A stretch of 64,000 nt of DNA from Saprospiraceae bacterium. GTDB lineage: Bacteria; Bacteroidota; Bacteroidia; Chitinophagales; Saprospiraceae. Numbering within the stretch: position 1 is the stretch's first letter; every line of letters begins with the position of its first letter. The stretch spans positions 124,001 to 188,000 of the forward strand of contig JAHDGU010000010.1 in the NCBI GenBank assembly GCA_020627535.1. Direction: 5' to 3'. Of this stretch, positions 38,801 through 46,973 are shown one piece after another. The position numbers and the translations under genes were made by a program. The notes below the pieces were generated by a model. The model did no database searches and was not told the origin of the DNA. It saw only the letters and a list, made by a program, of their open reading frames with translations.

Positions 38801-41800
38801 TGCCAACTTACTCGGGTATCATGTAGATATCGATGGAGACTGGGCAGTGGCTGGTGCTCCTGATGGATGCGAGCAAATAGCCATTTATCGCAGAGTAGAG
38901 GGCGGATGGTCACTCTTCCAGACATTGGATAATCCTACTGGAACTGCCAATGCGGATTTTGGTCATTCTGTTTCCATCTCTGGAGAGCGTATCGCGGTAG
39001 GAGCACCTCTCGCTTTATCCACGATCATCTATCAGTTTGATGGGCTACAATGGGTTCCCTTTCAACGAATCGCTTGGGGGGCGGTAGGATGGAATACAGG
39101 CTGGACTGTATCACTCGATGGTGATAATCTAGGAATCAGCGCTCCAACCGCCCCTAGCGGTGGCCGACTACGCCTGTATGAGTACGATGGTAGCACCTAT
39201 GTGGAGAAGGTTCAAATCACAGGATATGACTGGGACAATGATGGCTCGACCAACAGCACAGCTCTCAACTATTTTGCAGAGGACCTGGACTTTTATGATG
39301 ATATGGCTGTCTTCTCGATTACAGAGCCTGGTGGTCTGAGAAGATGGCTGATTAGCTATCTCAAAGACGCCAATGGGATATGGCAATCACATGAGCTATA
39401 TCCGCAAGTTGATTCTGAAAACTTCCCACGTCCTTCAAATAGAGTCAAGCTATTGGAAGATGTCGTTGTCTATGGAGATTTTGTTGAAGACAATGGACAG
39501 GGCGTCTACCAAGGAGAGGTCAAAATTTATCGACTTGGTAGTGACAAATTGATTTCATCCCAAGAAAGTATCGAGCTTGTCGGACCCGCAGAACGCGCAT
39601 ATTTCGGATTTGATGTGAGTGCTGCCTATATCCCTTCGCCAATTGAGGATGCTCTCTACGTCGCCGTCGGAGCTGTTGATGGTGGTGATCTGCCATTCAA
39701 TCAGTTTGGCGGAGAATCCTATTTATTCACTGACCGCAGCGGATCATGGGAAGAACTTCGAGAGATTAAGAATGAGGATGCAGCCCAGAATGATCAGATG
39801 GGTAGATCTATCGCACTTTCCAAGAATGCGATTATTTACGGCACTCCATTTAAGTATGACAATGATCGAGGCCATGTTGGTTTAATCAATTTGATTGCTG
39901 CACCGATCAATACCAAAGCCACCGATGGTATTTCTGCAGATTTAGATCCTACGAGAACCACCATCACTTGGGACTACGACGGTGATGAACTCCTGATTTC
40001 TGGTTTCAATATTTATCGAGATGATGAATTCGTCGCATTCAGAGATATCGCCACCATGTCACAGACCGCACCGGGCGTATTCAGTGGCACATGGGACGAT
40101 AATACTGGCAATGCAGGCCAGAGATATATCTATAGCGTGCGGAGTGTCAATAATCTCAGCGGCTTTGAGAGCTATGGCTCTGCCGATGAGGGATACAATG
40201 CACCTGACGGTAAAATCCAAGGAACTGTCGTCACCGCTCAAGGTGGGATCCCTGTACCGGGCGTAAACATCACCGCAGTCGGATTCGTCAACAATGAGCG
40301 CTACGAATACACCGGTATCACTTTCCCCAATGGCGAGTACGTGCTGACCAATGTATTCTATGATAGTCACCCAGATTCCGTATCTCAATATACGGTCTCA
40401 GCCTCGCTAAGCACAAATAATATCATTGCCTCAGGTACTGATGTCGCGACACTTAATAGTCTCAATCAGCCAGTGGTAGGAGTCGTAAATTTCCTAGATA
40501 ACTCGGCCTACGTGATCACAGGCCAGGTAGTACAGACAGACGTAAACTGCCCTGTAGAAGGGCTCCGCGTAGCTCCAGTATACAATGGTGTAGAATCCTT
40601 TGCAGACGAGACTACTACTGATGAAAATGGAAATTATAGTATCGTCATCAATCCGAATGATCCGACACTGAACGAACTGAGGATTCGCGTAAATAATATC
40701 TGGACAGAAAATATGGACAGTCTTCAGTACGGATTCGTCTCGATGGACGATACAGTATTTACTGATTTTGTGAATTTCCCATTCATCACTGAAATCAACT
40801 ACGTGGACACCCTTACATATCCAGTGGAGTTGAGCGTCAGAAATACATGTGATGATGCAATCGACCTTTCGAGTTGGGATATCAGGATACGGACTGTGGA
40901 TGGATGCTTTGACCTAGTCTACACTACGGACTTTAATGGTCGTATCACAGCAGATCTCTACCCTCTTGACTATGTCATGGAAGTAGTTGACGCTAGTGAG
41001 ACCAATAGTAGGACACAAGCGGCATTGAATTATTTTGCTGGCAAGCCAGTAACACTCAATTTATTATCTCTGCATCAAGACTCATTATCTTCTCTAGGAG
41101 TCGAGGGTATTACGGCTTCCGCCAAAAGAAAATTCGTCTATCATGTCGCTCCTGAAATAGAAATTACTGGGGAGATGGATTTCTTCTGCAATCAACCTGT
41201 TGGTGTGCTACAGCAAGGAGAAACCTACACGCTGAATATTGATATCAGAGAGAATTTTGGCGGCACAATATGTCCAGTGCAAGAAGGTAAAATCAGAATT
41301 TACAACCCTGCCGCGAGAGACGAGTTAAATACCATCCTGGAATACGATCCCATACTTGAGACTTTTCCTAGCTATACCTTCACAGCAGGTGACCCTCTGC
41401 AGGCCGATCCATTTATATATGGTGCGACTGTGGATTACCTTTCAGATGAAGATGATTTCCTTGGAACGACCGTGGCATCCTTCTTTGTCGAAGGCGCCGT
41501 AAGACTTCCTGGTAGTGACATCATAGTCGACCCGACAGCAGGAAATGACGCTGTACCCATGCCGCTGTTCGTCCTGAGAGATCCTCCAGGCGATCACAGT
41601 TACAGTTATATTTCTGGAGGACAGACCGTGAGTTACACGACCTCGGTCTCAGAGACCAACAGCAATGAGCAAAATGTATTTCTCAATACCAATGTCGTCG
41701 CTCTTGGAGCTGCGGATATAGGTATCAATGGGAATTTTGAAACAGGCTCAGGCTCAACAAATGGCAGAGAGTACAGCTCAGAGGTAACGATCTCTCAGAC

Positions 41801-44800
41801 CATCAAGACAAGTGATGATGAGTTTTTCATCGGGCGCAATGCTGATATCATCGTAGGTCAAGGTCTGGTCATGACCAATGGTATTGTCCGACAATACAGC
41901 GTAGGAAACTGTGATACAATCGACATCCTCGAAACAGTAGCCATATCGCCTGATGCTGCGGCCACCACATGGTCCTATACCATCGAGCAGATCGAAGCGA
42001 TCATCACAGGCTATCAGAATGATTCGACCTTGATCGAAATGGGAGAAAAACAGATTGAAGAGCGTGGCGAGATACTGTCCACAGAGGACGCGCTCAAGAG
42101 GATGACATCTTATATTAAAAATTGGAAGTCTGTATTGCAATACCATGGCGAAAATACAGTACCGCATTACCGTATCTGTGCTGAAGATCCACCAATAGGA
42201 ACCAATCCATTCGTATTCAATCAGCAAGAGCAGATCGACGAATGGCAAGCACAGCTTTGCCCTCTACTCGGAACGGGTGAAGGAGAAGACTTCCAACTCT
42301 ATGAAGAAATCATATGGAGTCAGGCCACCATGGACATGTACAATGCAGCTTTCTTTTCGATCGACAACATCGCCAAGGGAGCAAACATTGATGGTCGTTG
42401 GACTTATCCCAGCAATGGAAACATCCAGACCATATTAAATTATCCAGCGGTCAGTGGACACATCAACAGCTTTGGTGCCCCTGTGAAAAATATTACTACC
42501 GGTGGTTTTGTAGAAATCGAAGAGAGCTTCCAAAGTGTCAATAGCCGAGCTAGCTCACACGAAGCAAATTATTTCAGAAGTGGAGGATTTGGTGTCACAG
42601 CTACTTTTTCAGCAGATCTTACAGTAGTCTTTGGAGGATTTGCTGGGGCAGGTCTTGGTGCTTTTGCCGGTGTCTTTGGAGGTGTAGTACGAGAAGTCTT
42701 TTCAAAGAACCTATCAGTTGGCTCTGATTTCAATTGGAGATTTGAAAAAACTCGATCAAGCGAATTCTCCATCGAGAATTCCATCGAGACAGGATACGTC
42801 ATATTTGATGATGACATCACCGATCAGTTTAGCATGTCTGTAATCCAACCGGTGAATCAAAACCAAACAGCATTTTTTGATTACTTCGGAGGTAGGACTT
42901 CCTGTCCGCCAGAGCCAGGCTCTATTGCAGTGGATGATCCCACAATATTTATTGTCAATGAAGATGGCTCACTCACGGACAACAAGCGCATCGAAAACAT
43001 ACCGCCTGATGGTGTAGCAGTATTCACCATTCAGGTAGATAACCGCACACCAGTCCCAGACAAGCCGGACCGAGATACTCGTGTATTTCTAGAACAAAGC
43101 AGCAACACTAATGGAGCTGTCATTAGGCTCAATGGTGTCAATCTCAATACCTCGGTCTTTGAGGATTCACTTGCCGCGGATAGCCCTGTAGAATTGACTC
43201 TTACCATTGAGAGAGGACCAGAATTCTTTGAATATGAAGACCTTCAAATATTTATTTCACCGACCTGCTTTGAGCAACCTAGAAAAGAAATATTTGTCTC
43301 TGCCATATTCCAGAGTCCGTGCAGCCCTGTAACCATTACGTCACCCGATAACAACTGGCTCGTCAATGACTTTGAACCTCTGGTGATCAGTATGCAGGAT
43401 TATGACCCTGACAATGCATCACTGGACAAAGCCACATTGCAATATCGACCACTAGGTAGTGGTGAAGACTGGCAAGATGTCAATGCACTACAGCTAGAAG
43501 AAGGGAATGAAATATCCGGAGATAGCCTCGCAGCTCACAACGCTGGACTTGCTCAGGGACAGACACCGACTTACGACTTTATATGGAACGTGCCATCTGA
43601 CTTTGTAGACGGAGAATACGAAGTACGCATCGAGATGTCCTGTGACATGGGCAATGTCACCACCCTATCCAATAGTGTCAGTGGTAGAATTGCCAGAAAT
43701 ACGCTCAATCTCTTTGGCACACCGCAGCCCGCAGATCAAGTATGGACCCCTGGAGACGAGATTTCTTTCAGCTTTAATCTTCCGCTCAATTGCATTCTGG
43801 TGGATAATGAAGTCTTCGAAGAAGAAAATGTCTACTTGTACAATGAGACGACTGGAGATACCCTCGATTTCCGCATGGATTGTTATGGCAATCAGCTGGT
43901 ATTTATTCCAGACCAACCGATGTCGGATTTTGATGGAGACTTTCTGACGGTATCTGTCAACGACGTCGTATCGACCAATGGGAATATTTCCGAGCAATTT
44001 ACTTGGACATTCCGCGTCGTTACGCAGCAGGTGTATTGGGCAGATTCTGATACGATCAAGCTCAGACTTTATCAAAATGATAGTACAAGCATTGAAGCGC
44101 TCATCAATAATATAGAGCAATTCCCAATTCCCAGTTTGAGTCTATCTGCGACAGATGGTATTCTTGACACGTGGTTGGAAATTAGTGATCCGACTGGCTT
44201 ATTTGATGTGCCTCCGATTACAGGGACTGTCGTCCAAATAGATGTCAATGCTGATGCTCCACTAGGCGTGTATCACGAGACAATCCAAATTGACGGTCTC
44301 AGTGGAAGAATTCCAAAACTTCTATTGGAACTAGAAATTTTGGCGGAAGCCCCAGACTGGGTCGTAGAAACCTCCGACTACAGTACTACAATGAATATCA
44401 TCAGCAACTGGAGATATACAGATGATGCCCCTGAAGCAAAGTCCATCGACGAAGCAGATATCATCAGTGTATGGAGCGGTAGTGAGCTGAGAGGCGTGGC
44501 CAATATCCAAGAAGCTGGAAACTTCTTTGCGGCATATCTCACTGTCTATGGTAATCCAGAAGATGATGGTTCAGCTCAGTTGGAGTTCCGTGTTTGGGAT
44601 GCTGATCTAGGAAGAGAGTATGATGGTCGTCCATTAGCGAGTATTTTTTATCAGAGCAATGCGCTCATAGGAGCTACAGATGCGCCTGAAATGCTTCTAG
44701 TGGATTCGCTCACAGACCTCGCCAGATATATCATATTACCCAATGCAGGATGGAACGGATTTTCATTGAATTCAGAGACTACGGACATGGATATGGATCA

Positions 44801-45893
44801 TAAGTTGCGATCGCTCAAGCATGTTTCTGATGGAGACCTCATCGTCAATGGAGAGCAATTCAGACAGTATTCCGATAGTCTTGGGTGGTTTAATGTCGGA
44901 CCAGCCAATCTGGAGAATGCCAATACCAATGATGGCTACATGATATACCTGCAAAATGGTCCAGACACACTGCGTGTGACCGGTGCCAATGCAGTCATCG
45001 AGGACATTGAGCTAGATGAGGGTTGGAATTGGATCGGGTATCCACTACAAGATCCGAGTGCTCTCACGGATGTCAATGATGTCAACGCATTTGAGCTACA
45101 GAGCGACAATGGTCTTTTCCGTCTCAATATGGAGTTCCCTATTGAAGGAAGCACAGCGGGATTCTCAGTATACAATAATGCAACAGGCACTTGGGATCTA
45201 GGAAGCTTACCAGCCCTGGAGCCAAATAATTTGTATAAAATATTCGTAGAAAATCCATTGGGATCTACGCTCTGCTGGGGGAGCTGTGATGGAATAGAGG
45301 AACCTCCGACTTCAAGATTAAATGTCGTAGCAGATCCAGAAGATGAATCGACTTGGAACCTACCAGATTTTGCTACCGAGGACGTCATGCCTATGGTCAG
45401 TCAAGTCATCAAAGACGGTTCTATACAGACCGATGCATCCGATGTACTCATGCTCTTCGAGGCTGACACAGTGCGCGCGTATGCGACTGTGCAGTACAGT
45501 GCTGAGTTGGACGAGTACATCTGGTCATTTATCACAGAAGAGATCAGCTCTGCTTCCAGTTACGATATTTATTATTATGACGCAAGTGCCGATACCATAC
45601 TTCGGTCAGGCACCTTCATCAACTATGACCGAGATGGGAAAGGTGATTTCTTCGATCCATTCATCATTGATCTGGACAAGGAAGTCTGTGTGGGAATTCT
45701 ATATCTGACAGCAGCAGATAGTCCGCTCAGTGGCACCTACAAAGCGGCACAGCAGATCATCATCAATACGACACTCGCTATTCCTGCCAATACAGAAGTC
45801 ATTCTCAGTGCTCCAGAGGTAGACATCACCGCAGACTTTATCACTGGCGATAATGCCATCTTATCTATAGAACAAGAAGGATGCGGTCAATAG
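29805..45893 (+). CDS. Giant 5362-residue multidomain surface protein with Gly-Cys C-terminal tail
   Basis: An exported protein (signal MRTVHSLAALFIAIIAIPF). Four LamG/concanavalin-like domains (about nt 29880-30400, 30600-31130, 31500-32130, 32470-33130) alternate with Ig-like units (for example YQWQFEEIDIPGATSKTL). Two PPC-like domains follow (33470-34250), then a long array of fibronectin III-like modules with carboxypeptidase-like inserts (34250-38750, motif GVEI[FR]R...). FG-GAP-like propeller repeats span 38760-39890 (HSVSISGERIAVGAP), and more FN3/CnaB modules run to 41.1 kb. Next is an unrecognised core (41.1-43.3 kb) holding a glycine-rich hydrophobic stretch, then Big_5-like and BACON-like domains. 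The final 68 residues (from Cys at 45687) end ILSIEQEGCGQ; no usual type IX signal is present. The role is probably adhesion or matrix. It is divergent from the hybrid sensor gene. Confidence 0.9.
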   Translation: MRTVHSLAALFIAIIAIPFQTNAQISTGTSLGFDGVNDYVEYVNAASDFGAVANFKDAFTFEAWVLNQGSGVWGRVFDFGDSTNEYILFTPNSGVDGNGLMEYRFFGGFKYRLSAPAFPAGWTHLACTLDELGNAKVYYDGVEVASASGWPKIDNIFGVSRAYLGKSQFADPYFKGRMQDVRVWKTARTQQEIMDNKDCYLSGNEPGLISNLKMRAGLGGQNNSSINNIQYIPEYARTGGSYAIVRNGFFQGNVANFFTDGGLALDPNENNTVSFFSGEDYIKLSNESNFDFDEEYTIEMWFHPHYLDADIQQFVNKGNLAGPLTFYANVNNSRFEFGHSPSAGVYERIITSAITTEDEWCHLAMTAKEENGNLRYDLYKNGERVTTKFINGASIPQTNEQVILGRHTHGRMSNIRFWDKALSQSVIVDNMSTIYDSGTPSLVSQYNEFNDFSAGLKDGIGNNDGVRNEVPIFISDPCYVQYTVEPVSGSLSNLGESLTLSADINSCTDKEYSYQWQFEEIDIPGATSKTLMLSNIQLEDLGRYRLKTTACGQEFFTRTAIVDVENQGKVLHFDGVDDQLRMTEGIHNAAFTIETWVRFDEDPLNQSIIALGDQASNFEDELSHHISINDYGQFEFLLYSRQTGDNNEARKVTYPDKVEANRWYHVAARQNASTLQLRIDGVLAPSVPVTGIESGTDWNIGGPIQDYRAFHGEIADLRIWELAVDTRLQQTISSGAADLVFNLRFDEGIGGGDNTSPITIDTVRNEVDGSSITQIELLNFSLKGSESNWLPCDNYDTQSTVTITNESRNTNGGIGTHVRAGAEIRMVGSVNDGDGTELYQWYKDGVAILGATDSTFVKMAQAGDDGIYTLSVSGFNRCPSFSQPIEFAILGSAQTLSFDGVDDHVVIDQSVGTDFTIEAWVKFDSDPSDMVIITGSLNEQDPVLSFSHQLYVNQDKKVSFHLFDSGASERRTIVSDEVVEVNKWYHVVGRSSNVQEMQLLIDGVEQSQSASINGNLTGISTFWLGSSALTELPGGAVKRLKPFHGEIEELRLWDEWRSTAAINSVIDREFNFGNFHPDTYLKFNQGVANGDNSGFNPDYLASYSTPVDFVFGKASMRNFALEGEQSNLSTCSPITVPIVILGSNAYIPVVGQNVKLFNAFREDDIEYEWMYNGQIIPGQNSDTLLLSNFQYSDTGRYELITRDFCDPQFADTSQIDINTVLCLSDLLGIEIDPLTQAQYDHCFSDFNFCLPGDTIIFFNPQIESGYCSSDTSYFGPERIYKFSLPEDKVIQVFLSDLNKKADIFLFGDDCSIATCLGQSTNPGLEDEFFQAVTPAGDYTLIIEMELLSDDSLEYLLDFIVLEDQCVSSEAISCEDSITANTAGGSDLIDDYCGVGGYIGEERVYRLELSNNQTLDISLSGLTEDLDLFLLDSTCTVTNCRASSTLAGVNEENILIGATPGIYYIVVDGKDGVTGDFSLSLQCTEYFSASKLDNDAYVDLSWFIDKNLCVPQDTGVIVRLIEAPATILYEETFNTAALTPDVIIGSYRHYIGDDEERRYALRVINRLSNETICNEIDTGMTTPFAAPEIVFISSQDDPDSIRVTWRNHSKLSDQFRVFRDGEQLINLTDGYNEDSLLISYVDVHDINDPASIQADSSYEYCIETFSVQLNQSYAQVCSTGSTYDVDFQATQGNPTDRIDLTWADVSEFCSAIQIRRNGINLVMLSANETSFSDLSPLFGVETEYSLIFLNGSAETMQFDAQGFAPANGSISGRVSTLEGDYPVAEVKIVLQKDTIIDGSSSLTSIDSTTTDFSGSYQFDDIVYGLSTDFTVSASKDGSVFQNNDQLITLSEVNRQLTNVDFIDETSLQLRELTGLVDSFTSEIFAQEDYVKIDWHYSYDSADTLFFNLYREGELLFSESDAQGAINTYNDFSGVPGQNYTYTLQAYRLVGDSTFLEEFTQDILYPELTPVQGLAVFAGSEAGDGGEIPDHNPRNYLNWFDINHPSQNFDGFRIFRNGIQIAEVDENTDQYVDELEPGLAVQYSIRAFKEIDGINYQSQLALADPDTVQTKTLWEPIISGINVRRVTLDIGSLGYQAEFFAADIYDGVLIERLDLQDPEASYVLIGEFSREYIAALAEAEGLQPEFYDQLAVPGVLYSYRLSTYKDINGQRYTNSTTDIASASSIPPPFNFNVTNLEGQVDLDWTDNSTSTGPLSLLFVHYDGVEIRRVDGADTTLIATLPSSQEDYSDYINNPIYDLFEDDYINKTYTYILQSYLDIDGVRYRSAPMDAQGSPLPGANEEPLPTQLVASKNIPNHIKLCWDWTAGIQADFIIYRNDSIPLDTLPFTARAYYDYDAPVGQTVVYSVSTLLQGNESAKVSTEGLIPSTTNISGRVYNFFTDAGIEGALINYENLPIGDFAQGDFFGNVETDVTGNYTIEGLPSIPGISFLIDVTKVNTDFNPDPDLYQSVNTENFALNLSGENILDFIDYVENVDTISFAQVRAVTAEPDFGNMVVQINWSLSNQNYDGVEIFRANSLIGEVMKGDGHSFSDNTGFPGIPYAYGVIAFRNTIEGRKYTELATTGATYPDVAPVENLSATGFFDQNKMLISWSHPYNDHDVYRVLRNGIFQDTISTDEPMMWYDTTGIPGRQYQYEVTAIKGNLVSPVRIVTANFKGVGEVIGLSTSIDNTVPACAGITTNSNHVLIQWQYQQNAAQGFEIYRDNELIAEIDSNVISFGDLPVKNGDLSFSNETFFYRDYAGLPGTTHAYHVLAYVEREGLRYASGIEELYPIEIINYPDLSLVTNLDIGANDVLGSVQLIWSYPSQVVDGFEILRDGQVLDTIVAGFESNFIYQDITGQPAQNYEYGVRAFDLREGTVYFSETTCAKIQEFPIVPTPQNLFASQGEFLDHIEVSWNFDRAAFVDSIYLENLSTGITSRYAGGKRLHQDIVTELLPAEFVYRVRAARAINGQLIYSDWSEEVIGWSQKQINGDQQSDIIASADANLLGYHVDIDGDWAVAGAPDGCEQIAIYRRVEGGWSLFQTLDNPTGTANADFGHSVSISGERIAVGAPLALSTIIYQFDGLQWVPFQRIAWGAVGWNTGWTVSLDGDNLGISAPTAPSGGRLRLYEYDGSTYVEKVQITGYDWDNDGSTNSTALNYFAEDLDFYDDMAVFSITEPGGLRRWLISYLKDANGIWQSHELYPQVDSENFPRPSNRVKLLEDVVVYGDFVEDNGQGVYQGEVKIYRLGSDKLISSQESIELVGPAERAYFGFDVSAAYIPSPIEDALYVAVGAVDGGDLPFNQFGGESYLFTDRSGSWEELREIKNEDAAQNDQMGRSIALSKNAIIYGTPFKYDNDRGHVGLINLIAAPINTKATDGISADLDPTRTTITWDYDGDELLISGFNIYRDDEFVAFRDIATMSQTAPGVFSGTWDDNTGNAGQRYIYSVRSVNNLSGFESYGSADEGYNAPDGKIQGTVVTAQGGIPVPGVNITAVGFVNNERYEYTGITFPNGEYVLTNVFYDSHPDSVSQYTVSASLSTNNIIASGTDVATLNSLNQPVVGVVNFLDNSAYVITGQVVQTDVNCPVEGLRVAPVYNGVESFADETTTDENGNYSIVINPNDPTLNELRIRVNNIWTENMDSLQYGFVSMDDTVFTDFVNFPFITEINYVDTLTYPVELSVRNTCDDAIDLSSWDIRIRTVDGCFDLVYTTDFNGRITADLYPLDYVMEVVDASETNSRTQAALNYFAGKPVTLNLLSLHQDSLSSLGVEGITASAKRKFVYHVAPEIEITGEMDFFCNQPVGVLQQGETYTLNIDIRENFGGTICPVQEGKIRIYNPAARDELNTILEYDPILETFPSYTFTAGDPLQADPFIYGATVDYLSDEDDFLGTTVASFFVEGAVRLPGSDIIVDPTAGNDAVPMPLFVLRDPPGDHSYSYISGGQTVSYTTSVSETNSNEQNVFLNTNVVALGAADIGINGNFETGSGSTNGREYSSEVTISQTIKTSDDEFFIGRNADIIVGQGLVMTNGIVRQYSVGNCDTIDILETVAISPDAAATTWSYTIEQIEAIITGYQNDSTLIEMGEKQIEERGEILSTEDALKRMTSYIKNWKSVLQYHGENTVPHYRICAEDPPIGTNPFVFNQQEQIDEWQAQLCPLLGTGEGEDFQLYEEIIWSQATMDMYNAAFFSIDNIAKGANIDGRWTYPSNGNIQTILNYPAVSGHINSFGAPVKNITTGGFVEIEESFQSVNSRASSHEANYFRSGGFGVTATFSADLTVVFGGFAGAGLGAFAGVFGGVVREVFSKNLSVGSDFNWRFEKTRSSEFSIENSIETGYVIFDDDITDQFSMSVIQPVNQNQTAFFDYFGGRTSCPPEPGSIAVDDPTIFIVNEDGSLTDNKRIENIPPDGVAVFTIQVDNRTPVPDKPDRDTRVFLEQSSNTNGAVIRLNGVNLNTSVFEDSLAADSPVELTLTIERGPEFFEYEDLQIFISPTCFEQPRKEIFVSAIFQSPCSPVTITSPDNNWLVNDFEPLVISMQDYDPDNASLDKATLQYRPLGSGEDWQDVNALQLEEGNEISGDSLAAHNAGLAQGQTPTYDFIWNVPSDFVDGEYEVRIEMSCDMGNVTTLSNSVSGRIARNTLNLFGTPQPADQVWTPGDEISFSFNLPLNCILVDNEVFEEENVYLYNETTGDTLDFRMDCYGNQLVFIPDQPMSDFDGDFLTVSVNDVVSTNGNISEQFTWTFRVVTQQVYWADSDTIKLRLYQNDSTSIEALINNIEQFPIPSLSLSATDGILDTWLEISDPTGLFDVPPITGTVVQIDVNADAPLGVYHETIQIDGLSGRIPKLLLELEILAEAPDWVVETSDYSTTMNIISNWRYTDDAPEAKSIDEADIISVWSGSELRGVANIQEAGNFFAAYLTVYGNPEDDGSAQLEFRVWDADLGREYDGRPLASIFYQSNALIGATDAPEMLLVDSLTDLARYIILPNAGWNGFSLNSETTDMDMDHKLRSLKHVSDGDLIVNGEQFRQYSDSLGWFNVGPANLENANTNDGYMIYLQNGPDTLRVTGANAVIEDIELDEGWNWIGYPLQDPSALTDVNDVNAFELQSDNGLFRLNMEFPIEGSTAGFSVYNNATGTWDLGSLPALEPNNLYKIFVENPLGSTLCWGSCDGIEEPPTSRLNVVADPEDESTWNLPDFATEDVMPMVSQVIKDGSIQTDASDVLMLFEADTVRAYATVQYSAELDEYIWSFITEEISSASSYDIYYYDASADTILRSGTFINYDRDGKGDFFDPFIIDLDKEVCVGILYLTAADSPLSGTYKAAQQIIINTTLAIPANTEVILSAPEVDITADFITGDNAILSIEQEGCGQ
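45684..45893 (+). other. C-terminal Gly-Cys tail domain of the giant protein
   Basis: The tail begins CVGILYLTAADSPLSGTYKA and ends EGCGQ. It shares with the tail of the 47.2 kb protein the pattern C-x3-L-x-L ... [SA]GTYxA ... VxLxAPxVxI ... GC-x2-3-end. From memory this resembles a tail that NCBI calls a 3-coathanger stack with a Gly-Cys terminus; no search was run. I infer a sorting or anchoring role. Confidence 0.65.
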
Positions 45894-45907
45894 GTAACAA
45901 TTCTCAT

Positions 45908-46855
45908 ATGAAGCAAAAGGGGCGAAGTACAGTTTTCTCCTTACTTCATATATTTAGACAGAAAGCCGAGCTTCAAGACTCGAAACCCAAAAAAAACGAC
46001 GTCAGACAGATGTTTCAGAGGATCGAGGAATTTGCATTGAAAAACTTCTCTCTTGATGATTTTCAATCAAGCCAACTGAGTAAGTTCTGCTCATCACTAG
46101 AAAGCTCATTGCCTAAGTTGGAAAGGTGTTTCCATGAGATTACTACAAAGTACAATTTTGATACAGTTCAGCGATATAAGGAGAAGAGAAAATACCCTAC
46201 CAGCAATTGTCTCTATATCTGGCGAGAAGCATTTCAATTTGAGTTGTCTGCGGCACTAGACGACCACAAGGTGGACCCAGACTTTATCCACTTCATTTAT
46301 GGCAATGATGTATACAATCCACTTCCTGATTTAGGGCATCATGAATTGGAGAAATTCATCTTTGACGTGTATTACACGTGGATTGCATATGCCTATTATA
46401 CTACGAAGAGCTATTCAAACGGAATTCCAATGGGAATCACCGTCAACGGTGATATCAGCTCCTATTATTTCAACGATTGCTCCTATCAGGCCTTATCCAT
46501 GTACCACAATAGGATTGACACAAACAAAAGACTCGGAAGTCCATATGCCCGACATCTTGGGATCGAAGAGATCCTCGTGAGGACGCATATAGTCCAAAAG
46601 CGATTTTCGGAAATCGAATTATCATGTCAAAAAGACAAGGAAGAACAGATATTGATATGGAGAAAAAATAGTCACAGCGCGGAAAGGTATAATATTCATT
46701 CAGGAAAATTGGTTGGCAATATGGAAATTTCATTTGAAGAGACTGGTCGAAAAGTGCAAGATCAAGATACCTGTGTCTCTCATCTGGCTCGGACTTTTGA
46801 GACGCTCGCCAATCAAGGGTGGATATTCAATCTTTTGAAGTCTCGCCGCAGATAG
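45908..46855 (+). CDS. Soluble protein of unknown function between giant gene and orphan tail
   Basis: I do not recognise the family. From ATG 45908 the product is 315 residues; an in-frame ATG at 45881 would overlap the giant gene by 13 bases. There is no signal peptide or membrane helix, so it should be cytoplasmic. Charged helical stretches dominate the first 100 residues (DVRQMFQRIEEFALKNFSLDD, KLERCFHEITTKYNFD), followed by an aromatic-rich centre (FIFDVYYTWIAYAYYTT, ISSYYFNDCSYQAL) and a Lys/Arg-rich end (LLKSRRR). By eye its DNA is more A/T-rich than the flanking surface-protein genes. Its 3' end lies against a decayed copy of the giant protein's tail, so it looks inserted or captured. 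Confidence 0.72.
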   Translation: MKQKGRSTVFSLLHIFRQKAELQDSKPKKNDVRQMFQRIEEFALKNFSLDDFQSSQLSKFCSSLESSLPKLERCFHEITTKYNFDTVQRYKEKRKYPTSNCLYIWREAFQFELSAALDDHKVDPDFIHFIYGNDVYNPLPDLGHHELEKFIFDVYYTWIAYAYYTTKSYSNGIPMGITVNGDISSYYFNDCSYQALSMYHNRIDTNKRLGSPYARHLGIEEILVRTHIVQKRFSEIELSCQKDKEEQILIWRKNSHSAERYNIHSGKLVGNMEISFEETGRKVQDQDTCVSHLARTFETLANQGWIFNLLKSRRR

Positions 46856-46961
46856 CATCACTGGTATACTACCTGCTCGTGGAGCGCACAAGAATGTGGA
46901 CTTTGTGACCTTAAAACCTGTTACAATCCTATCCATCGACCAAGAGGAATGTGGTCAATAG
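46851..46961 (+). pseudogene. Orphan fragment of a Gly-Cys C-terminal tail
   Basis: In one frame this stretch reads SITGILPARGAHKNVDF, then VTLKPVTILSIDQEECGQ and a TAG stop at 46959-46961. The last 11 codons match the giant protein's ending ILSIEQEGCGQ with two substitutions. The frame is closed by a stop at 46836-46838 and has no start codon or signal, so it cannot be a gene by itself. It is a relic of a paralogous or duplicated surface-protein 3' end, and a strong terminator follows directly. Confidence 0.75.
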
Positions 46962-46973
46962 ACCATGATCAAG

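Noticed and set aside
45881-46961. Toxin-immunity module of a polymorphic toxin
   Set aside because: The C-terminal part shared by the two ends is the conserved sorting-like tail, not a variable toxic domain, and the small gene shows no immunity-family feature. Kept only as an analogy.
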